From contig JBBWZQ010000047.1 in NCBI GenBank assembly GCA_039649115.1, forward strand, positions 1 through 18,894: DNA of 18,894 nucleotides, written 5' to 3'. The DNA is from DATEJJ01 sp039649115 (GTDB lineage Bacteria > Actinomycetota > Actinomycetes > Mycobacteriales > Micromonosporaceae). Below the pieces are notes generated by a model. The model ran no database searches, was not told the origin of the DNA, and saw nothing but the letters and a program-made list of their open reading frames with translations. Position 1 is the stretch's first letter. Every line of letters starts with the position of its first letter. A program made the position numbers and the translations under genes. Shown in pieces: positions 14,573-18,894 of this stretch.

Positions 14573-14588
14573 GTAGTCAACAGACTAC
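14573..14588. promoter_or_regulatory. Inverted repeat GTAGTC-AACA-GACTAC between apbE and the SNase-like gene
   Basis: Perfect 6-bp arms with a 4-nt loop lie 28 bp before the SNase-like start and just after the apbE stop. On the minus strand, TTGACT inside it matches a -35 hexamer in 5 of 6 positions, but no good -10 follows at normal spacing. There is no T-run, so an intrinsic terminator of the usual kind is not supported. It may be an operator or a weak processing hairpin. Confidence 0.3.
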
Positions 14589-14609
14589 GAGCCGCACGCA
14601 ACGGAGAGG

Positions 14610-15353
14610 TCACGTCGCGACCGGCAGCCCCTGCGAGCGGAAGGCGCGGCCGTCCTCGGTGACCGCGGCCGACTCGTACCCGTCCAGGCGGGCCAGCCAG
14701 TCCAGGCCGGGCAGGCCCATCGCGAGCGCCGCGGTGGCGTACGCGTCCGCGAGCCCGAGATCGGGGCCGACCACGGTGACCGAACGCAGGGCGGTGGCCG
14801 GCTCACCCCGCCTCGGGTCCACCACGTGGTGCCCGCGTTCGTAGACCCCCGAGGTGGCGACGGCGGTGTCGCTGACCGCCAGTACCCAGGCCAGTTTCTG
14901 CTCCTCCCACGGATGCCGGATGCCCACCCGCCACGGCTCGCCCGGCGTGGCGCCGCCGCGCAGCCGCACGTCGCCGCCGGCGTTGACACAGTGGTTCGCC
15001 GACCCGGCCGCGACCAGCCGGTCCGAGGCGACCTGGACCGACCAGCCCTTGACATAGCCGGACGGGTCCAGCCGGCCGGTGGCGTACACGTCGAAGTAGC
15101 CGTCGGTGGCGCCCCACAGGTCGGCGCAGGTGTCCAGCACTGCGCGCAGGTCGGCCGAGCCGTCCTCGATGCGCAGTTCGCCCCGTTGCAGCCGGTTGAC
15201 CTCGCTGTCCTCCTTGTACGTGCTGAACCGCTGGTCGACCACGCGGAACCAGTCAAACGCCAGGTCGGCGAGCCGGTCCGCCTCGCCGGGCGGCAGCGGG
15301 TCGGCGATCTCCAGGCTGATCGCGGTGCCCATCACATGCTCGACCCGTCGCAT
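14610..15353 (-). CDS. apbE: ApbE-family FAD:protein FMN transferase
   Basis: A 247-residue Mg-dependent enzyme that would transfer FMN from FAD to a threonine or serine of a target flavoprotein. Family motifs are visible in order: VEHVMGTAISLEI at the N-terminus, LDPSGYVKGW (family DPGGxxKG), VNAGGDVRL (family NxGGD), GVYERGHHVVDPRRGEP (family YHHIIDPRTG) and GLADAYATAALAMG (family ADAxATA). It lacks the signal peptide or lipobox of proteobacterial ApbE, so it should act in the cytoplasm. No Nqr, Rnf, NosR or fumarate-reductase-like partner is in the window, so the target is unknown. ATG 15353 fits the family start but has no ribosome-binding site. It lies only 20 bp from the divergent yccF start, with a palindrome between. 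Confidence 0.92.
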   Translation of the reverse strand: MRRVEHVMGTAISLEIADPLPPGEADRLADLAFDWFRVVDQRFSTYKEDSEVNRLQRGELRIEDGSADLRAVLDTCADLWGATDGYFDVYATGRLDPSGYVKGWSVQVASDRLVAAGSANHCVNAGGDVRLRGGATPGEPWRVGIRHPWEEQKLAWVLAVSDTAVATSGVYERGHHVVDPRRGEPATALRSVTVVGPDLGLADAYATAALAMGLPGLDWLARLDGYESAAVTEDGRAFRSQGLPVAT

Positions 15354-15376
15354 ACAACCATCATGATGGTTGCATG
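15351..15376. promoter_or_regulatory. Palindrome spanning two divergent start codons (apbE and yccF)
   Basis: The core CAACCATCATGATGGTTG (15355-15372) is a perfect 18-bp palindrome. Allowing one mismatched pair (15354/15373), symmetry extends to 26 bp and takes in the ATG of apbE (minus, 15351-15353) and of yccF (plus, 15374-15376). The centre holds CATGAT on both strands (plus 15362-15367; minus 15365-15360), each about 6 nt before its own ATG, as expected for the -10 box of a leaderless transcript. TCGACC (15340-15345) on plus and TTGAGA (15390-15385) on minus are candidate -35 boxes with 16- and 19-nt spacers. It reads as a bidirectional promoter, an operator, or both. Confidence 0.65.
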
Positions 15377-15748
15377 AGGCTCATTCTCAACGTTCTCTGG
15401 CTGGTGTTCGGCGGGCTGTTCCTCGCGCTGGGGTACGCGATCGCCGGGCTGATCTGCTGCATCCTGATCGTCACGATCCCGTTCGGCATCGCCTCCTTCC
15501 GCATCGCCAACTACGCGCTCTGGCCCTTCGGCCGGGAACTGGTCCGCAAGCCCACCGCCGGCGCCGCCTCCACCGTGGGCAACGTGATCTGGTTCATCGT
15601 GGCGGGCTGGTGGCTGGCGCTGGGCCACCTCGCGACCGCGATCGCGCAGTTCGTCACGATCATCGCGATCCCGCTCGGCATCGCCAACCTCAAGCTCATC
15701 CCGGTGTCCCTCTTCCCGCTGGGCCACGAGGTGCGTGACATACCCTGA
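15374..15748 (+). CDS. yccF: YccF-family (DUF307) inner membrane protein
   Basis: A 124-residue membrane protein of the YccF family, whose biochemical role is not established. It begins MRLILNVLWLVFGGLFLALG, close to the family start, and has two hydrophobic blocks (about 3-35 and 70-110). The paired family motifs FRIANYALWPFGRELV and LKLIPVSLFPLGHEV are present, as is the NVIWFIVAGWWLALGHLATAIAQ segment. Length agrees with the family. There is no Shine-Dalgarno sequence; the start codon is the right end of the palindrome shared with apbE, so a leaderless transcript is likely. The enoyl-CoA hydratase gene begins 4 bp after the stop (or overlaps, if its GTG 15735 is used), so the two are probably one operon. 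Confidence 0.92.
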   Translation: MRLILNVLWLVFGGLFLALGYAIAGLICCILIVTIPFGIASFRIANYALWPFGRELVRKPTAGAASTVGNVIWFIVAGWWLALGHLATAIAQFVTIIAIPLGIANLKLIPVSLFPLGHEVRDIP

Positions 15749-15752
15749 CGGG

Positions 15753-16520
15753 ATGCTCGTAGAGACGTCTGTCACCGACGGGATCGGCACCATCCGGCTG
15801 GACCGGCCGCCGATGAACGCGTTGAACATCGAGATACAGGAGGGGCTGCGGTCCGCGGCGCGGGCGCTGTCCGCCGACGACGAGGTCCGCGCCGTCATCG
15901 TGTACGGCGGCGAGAAGGTCTTCGCGGCCGGCGCCGACATCAAGGAGATGGCGAACACGTCCTATGTGGACATGGCGGCGCGCGCGTCCGAGCTGTCCTC
16001 CGCGTTCGACGCCATCGCCCGGATACCCAAGCCCGTGGTGGCCGCGATCGCCGGGTACGCGCTGGGCGGCGGGTGCGAGCTGGCGCTCGCCTGTGACTGG
16101 CGGGTCGCCGCGTCCGACGCGAAGCTGGGCCAGCCGGAGATCAACCTGGGCATCATCCCAGGTGCCGGCGGCACGCAGCGGCTGCCCCGCCTCGTCGGCC
16201 CGGCGCGGGCGAAGGATCTGGTGATGTCCGGCCGGATGGTCGGTGCCGAGGAGGCGCTCGCGATCGGGCTCGTGGACCGCGTGGTACCGCCGGCCGAGGT
16301 GTACGGCGCCGCCGTCGAGCTGGTCGCGCACTACGTCAAGGCCCCGGCACAGGCGTTGCGGGCGGCCAAGCTGGCGATCGACGGTGGCCTGTCGATGGAC
16401 CTCGCCGCCGGCCTGGCCTGGGAGAGCCAGCTGTTCGCCGCGCTGTTCGCGACGCAGGACAAGGTCGAGGGCATGGCGGCCTTCGTGGAGAAGCGCAAGG
16501 CCAACTTCACCGGCCGCTGA
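15753..16520 (+). CDS. Enoyl-CoA hydratase/isomerase family protein (crotonase fold)
   Basis: A 255-residue cytoplasmic crotonase. It would hydrate trans-2-enoyl-CoA to 3-hydroxyacyl-CoA in fatty-acid or amino-acid breakdown. The oxyanion-hole segments are FAAGADIKEM and GYALGGGCELALACD. Both catalytic glutamates are present: E109 in GGCELA and E129 in GQPEINLGIIPGAGGTQRL, so hydratase activity is likely. LDRPPMNALN is the usual N-terminal motif. I chose ATG 15753. GTG 15735 is in frame, would add MTYPDG and would overlap the yccF stop; neither start has a clear ribosome-binding site. It is probably translated from the yccF transcript. The exact chain length or pathway cannot be read from sequence alone, and no other beta-oxidation gene is nearby. 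Confidence 0.92.
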   Translation: MLVETSVTDGIGTIRLDRPPMNALNIEIQEGLRSAARALSADDEVRAVIVYGGEKVFAAGADIKEMANTSYVDMAARASELSSAFDAIARIPKPVVAAIAGYALGGGCELALACDWRVAASDAKLGQPEINLGIIPGAGGTQRLPRLVGPARAKDLVMSGRMVGAEEALAIGLVDRVVPPAEVYGAAVELVAHYVKAPAQALRAAKLAIDGGLSMDLAAGLAWESQLFAALFATQDKVEGMAAFVEKRKANFTGR

Positions 16521-16534
16521 CCCACATCGGTAGG

Positions 16535-16549
16535 GGCGCGCGTCGCGCC
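16535..16549 (+). terminator. Possible T-less hairpin after the enoyl-CoA hydratase gene
   Basis: GGCGCG-CGT-CGCGCC forms a 6-bp all-G/C stem with a 3-nt loop, 14 nt after the stop codon and 36 nt before the XRE regulator start. No T-run follows. In actinomycetes, T-less hairpins have been proposed as terminators. The G/C-rich background makes a chance repeat of this size plausible. Confidence 0.3.
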
Positions 16550-16584
16550 ACGCCGGTTCGCACCCGCATGCCACACTGTCGGTC

Positions 16585-17460
16585 ATGACGGGACCGCAGG
16601 GCGTCACGTTATGGCGGCGCCGGCTCGGCGTGGCCCTGCGTGAGCTGCGCGAGGCGGCCGGGTTGAGCCGGGAGCAGGTCGGCATGGCACTGGACTGCTC
16701 CAGCTCCAAAATCAGCAGGATCGAGAACGGCGACGTCGGGGTCCGCCGCGGTGACCTGACGGTCATGCTCAACGTGTACGGGGTGACCGACGCCGAGAGC
16801 CGCCAGGCCCTCATCGGGTTGGCGCGCGACGCCAAGCAGCGCGGCGGCTGGTGGTCGGCGCACCGGCCGCTGCTCTCGCCGGCACACCTGCGGTACCTCG
16901 AACTCGAAGCGGCGGCGACCGCGATCCACGGGCTCGGCCTGGTCGTCGTGCCCGACCTGTTGCAGACACGGCGGTATGCGCACGCCGACATCGGGGCCTG
17001 CCGCGACGACCTGCCCGACGACCAGGTGGACAAGCGGGTGGAGGTACGCCTCGCGCGGCAGTCGCTCCTCGACGGCGATCAGCTGGTCGACCTGCGGCTG
17101 ATCCTCGACGAGGCGACCCTGCACCGGCCGGTGGGCGGCACCGCCGTCCTGGCCGAGCAGCTGTGGCACCTGGTGCGGATGAGCGGGCGGCCCAACGTGA
17201 CGATCCAGGTGATGCCGTTCGACGGGCCGGGCTACGCGCCGGTACGCAGCGGGTTCACGCTCCTGCGCTTCTCCGACGACGTCGACTCGGGCACGGTCTA
17301 CGTGGACGGGCTGGCGGGCGACGGCTTCCTGGAGCGCCCGGACGAGGTGCGCGAGGCGGACCGGTACTTCGCGTGCCTTCAGGAACGCGCGCTGGACCCC
17401 GCCGAATCGGCCGACCGCATCAGGGCGGCGGCGTCGAGTGCGGGCCCGGGTGCCGGCTGA
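16585..17460 (+). CDS. XRE-family regulator with DUF5753 domain
   Basis: A 291-residue cytoplasmic DNA-binding protein of the type abundant in streptomycetes and relatives. An N-terminal helix-turn-helix (about 12-66; LRELREAAGLSREQVGMALD and SSSKISRIENGDVGVR) is followed by the DUF5753 domain (about 95-280). Visible in that domain are YLELEAAATAIHGLGLVVVP, DLLQTRRYA, RQSLLDGD, LILDEATLHRPVGG and VTIQVMPFDGPGY. Such proteins usually act with a small DUF397 partner and influence development, antibiotic production or stress. No DUF397 gene is adjacent here. ATG 16585 lacks a ribosome-binding site; CACACT lies 7 nt upstream, where a leaderless -10 would sit. The last 82 bases overlap the convergent GT87 gene. 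Confidence 0.92.
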   Translation: MTGPQGVTLWRRRLGVALRELREAAGLSREQVGMALDCSSSKISRIENGDVGVRRGDLTVMLNVYGVTDAESRQALIGLARDAKQRGGWWSAHRPLLSPAHLRYLELEAAATAIHGLGLVVVPDLLQTRRYAHADIGACRDDLPDDQVDKRVEVRLARQSLLDGDQLVDLRLILDEATLHRPVGGTAVLAEQLWHLVRMSGRPNVTIQVMPFDGPGYAPVRSGFTLLRFSDDVDSGTVYVDGLAGDGFLERPDEVREADRYFACLQERALDPAESADRIRAAASSAGPGAG

Positions 17461-18659
17461 GGCTCGGCGGCCTTCCGGTGTGCGCCGGGCAGCACGACGA
17501 GGGTCGCCAGCATGAGCAGCAGGTGCCAGTCGTCGATCACCTGGCCGCCCGGCTGGAACATGACGCTCGCCGGCACGATCCCCCAGTCGTACCAGGCGAT
17601 CACGCTGAACGTGACGGTGAGCCAGAGCACCGCCGCGAAGGCCGCGTACCACCACCGGCGCCGCGCCTGCCGGGATGCGGCCACGTCCACCAGGACCACG
17701 AGGGCCGGGATGAACCAGTACAGGTGGTGCTGCCAGCTGATCGGGCTCACCAGGGCGCCGGTCAGGCCGGTCAGGGTGAGCCCGGCGACCTCGTCGCCGG
17801 CGCGGGCGGCGGCGGTCGCGCGCCACATGCCGAAGACCAGCGTCACGGCGGCCAGGGCCAGCCAGATCGGGTAGTTCGCCGGGTGCGGGTGCGCGAGCCG
17901 GGACAGCGCGCCCAGCAGCGACTGGTTCGGCACGAATGCGACATTGCCCACCCGGTTGCTCTCCCACAGCACCTTCGTCCAGTACAGCCAGGAGTCGCCC
18001 GGCCGGTACGCGAAGGCGAGGAGGGTGGCCGCCACCGCCGTGCCGCTCGCCACGGCAGCGGCCCGGTACCTGCGGCTGAGCAGCAGGTACAGGATGAAGA
18101 TGGCGGGGGTGAGCTTGATCGCGGCGGCCAGCCCGATGGCGACACCGGCGAAGCGCGAACCGCGCCGGACCAGTATCAGCAGGTCAGCCAGGATCAGCGC
18201 GGCGAGGATCAGGTTGATCTGGCCGAAGGAAACCGTCTCCCGCACCGGCTCCAGGACGCTCACCAGCGGAAGCGCCAGGCAGACCACGAACCAGCGGGGC
18301 CAGCCGTGCCGGGCGGCGACCGGCGTCAGCAGCCAGGCGGTGGTCAGCACCAGCGCGACCAGTGAGATGACGGTCATGAGGACGATGGTCCGGAACAGGG
18401 TCAACCAGGCCATCGGGAACATGGCGAGCGCGGCGAACGGCGGGTAGGTGAAGCCCAGGTGGCCCTGCACCTGGTCCGGTACGGAAAAGTCGTAGAGCGG
18501 CCGCCCGTGCGCCCACCAGTGGACGGCGGCGTAGTAGATCTTCAGGTCGAAGAAGTGGTGCCGGTTGCGGTACCACCGGAGCGCGGCGGCCGCGACGACC
18601 ACGACGACGACCACGACGGCAACCTGGACGACTCGGTACGACCGTCGATTCGGCAACAT
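17379..18659 (-). CDS. GT87 (DUF2029) polyprenyl-phosphate-mannose-dependent mannosyltransferase
   Basis: A 426-residue polytopic membrane protein of glycosyltransferase family 87, GT-C fold, related to mycobacterial mannosyltransferases such as PimE. The first helix is a run of valines (about 10-26). It is followed by FFDLKIYY with D38 as the expected catalytic Asp in the first external loop, then GFTYPPFAALAMFP. About ten hydrophobic segments follow, with family segments SFGQINLILAALILADL, AIKLTPAIFILYLL, NQSLLGALSRL and SPISWQHHLYWFIPALV. The C-terminal 35 residues are polar, Ala/Pro-rich and likely disordered. ATG 18659 has no ribosome-binding site. It lies 98 bp after the GT2 gene on the same strand, which may supply the polyprenyl-phosphate sugar donor (inference). 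The acceptor is unknown. Confidence 0.9.
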   Translation of the reverse strand: MLPNRRSYRVVQVAVVVVVVVVAAAALRWYRNRHHFFDLKIYYAAVHWWAHGRPLYDFSVPDQVQGHLGFTYPPFAALAMFPMAWLTLFRTIVLMTVISLVALVLTTAWLLTPVAARHGWPRWFVVCLALPLVSVLEPVRETVSFGQINLILAALILADLLILVRRGSRFAGVAIGLAAAIKLTPAIFILYLLLSRRYRAAAVASGTAVAATLLAFAYRPGDSWLYWTKVLWESNRVGNVAFVPNQSLLGALSRLAHPHPANYPIWLALAAVTLVFGMWRATAAARAGDEVAGLTLTGLTGALVSPISWQHHLYWFIPALVVLVDVAASRQARRRWWYAAFAAVLWLTVTFSVIAWYDWGIVPASVMFQPGGQVIDDWHLLLMLATLVVLPGAHRKAAEPQPAPGPALDAAALMRSADSAGSSARS

Positions 18660-18705
18660 GGTTGGTCATTGGACCAGATCGCGGCACGGTAGTACAGGTG
18701 CCGGC

Positions 18706-18715
18706 TTACCGGTAA
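18706..18715. promoter_or_regulatory. 10-bp palindrome TTACCGGTAA before the GT87 gene
   Basis: A perfect 10-bp palindrome lies in the 98-bp gap between the GT2 stop and the GT87 start, about 47 bp upstream of the latter. GGTC-ATTG-GACC (18664-18675) is a second small inverted repeat nearer the start codon. Either could be an operator, but both are short enough to arise by chance. Confidence 0.25.
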
Positions 18716-18757
18716 TGGTCCGGCGGATCGCAGGACAGTTCCCGTTGGCCGGCCTCG

Positions 18758-18894
18758 CTACCGGGGGCGGCGGATCCGTTCCCGGCCCAGGATCCACAGC
18801 GCCTCCACCCCGTCCCGCCAGGTGATCTTCTTGCCCTCCTCGCGGGACCGCGCGGCATAACTGATCGACACCTCGTACGGGCGGAACCGGCGGC
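18758..18894 (-). CDS. Glycosyltransferase family 2, C-terminal end only
   Basis: The last 44 codons of a minus-strand gene that enters from the right edge and stops at TAG (18758-18760). The frame reads RRFRPYEVSISYAARSREEG and then KKITWRDGVEALWILGRERI. The YEVSISYAARSREEGKKI pattern is the standard C-terminus of GT2 enzymes of the dolichyl-phosphate-mannose synthase/undecaprenyl glycosyltransferase kind. The catalytic part is outside the window. It lies upstream of the GT87 gene on the same strand; a donor-maker and donor-user pairing is an inference. Confidence 0.8.
   Translation of the reverse strand, partial: RRFRPYEVSISYAARSREEGKKITWRDGVEALWILGRERIRRPR

Noticed and set aside
1..18894. 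A mobile element, prophage, CRISPR array or defence island
   Set aside because: No integrase, transposase, terminal repeats, direct-repeat array or abrupt composition change was seen. All genes fit ordinary actinobacterial chromosome content.

Overview
The window is high-GC DNA with dense, tightly packed genes, strong G/C bias at third codon positions, frequent GTG starts and many starts without an obvious Shine-Dalgarno sequence. The gene families point to a filamentous actinomycete: a Rv2864c-like penicillin-binding lipoprotein, a 180-kDa class NAD-glutamate dehydrogenase, a DUF5753 XRE regulator and a GT87 mannosyltransferase. Micromonosporaceae is my best guess, from the feel of the proteins only. 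No RNA gene, insertion sequence, CRISPR array or prophage was seen. The region reads as chromosomal core or near-core.

Layout, left to right. (1) 1-1963, plus strand: the 3' part of a CnoX/YbbN-type thioredoxin-TPR protein, then an arginase-family ureohydrolase. (2) 1943-4336, minus strand: a penicillin-binding lipoprotein, then a small DinB-like protein. (3) 4572-9494, plus strand: the very large NAD-glutamate dehydrogenase. (4) 9519-10967, minus strand: a NagZ-like GH3 beta-N-acetylhexosaminidase, facing away from a plus-strand run (11133-14135) of ROK regulator, COG1119-type ABC ATPase and ribokinase. The 165-bp gap between them holds several perfect inverted repeats. (5) 14132-15353, minus strand: an SNase-like protein and ApbE. 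(6) 15374-17460, plus strand: YccF membrane protein, enoyl-CoA hydratase and an XRE/DUF5753 regulator. (7) 17379-18894, minus strand: a GT87 mannosyltransferase and the C-terminal end of a GT2 glycosyltransferase cut by the window edge.

How the genes may work together. Arginase-family hydrolase and glutamate dehydrogenase are both nitrogen/carbon catabolic, but they are not co-transcribed. The GH3 enzyme, ROK regulator and sugar kinase make a plausible amino-sugar or sugar recovery locus under local ROK control (inference). The GT2/GT87 pair resembles the polyprenyl-phosphate-mannose synthase plus polyprenyl-dependent mannosyltransferase logic of actinobacterial lipoglycan synthesis (inference).

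The most striking non-coding signals are two. One is a near-perfect 26-bp palindrome that begins and ends with the start codons of two divergent genes (apbE and yccF). The other is the set of inverted repeats between the GH3 and ROK genes. No stretch over 300 bases lacks a gene. I saw no clear new multi-gene system; the regulatory architecture is the most novel material.
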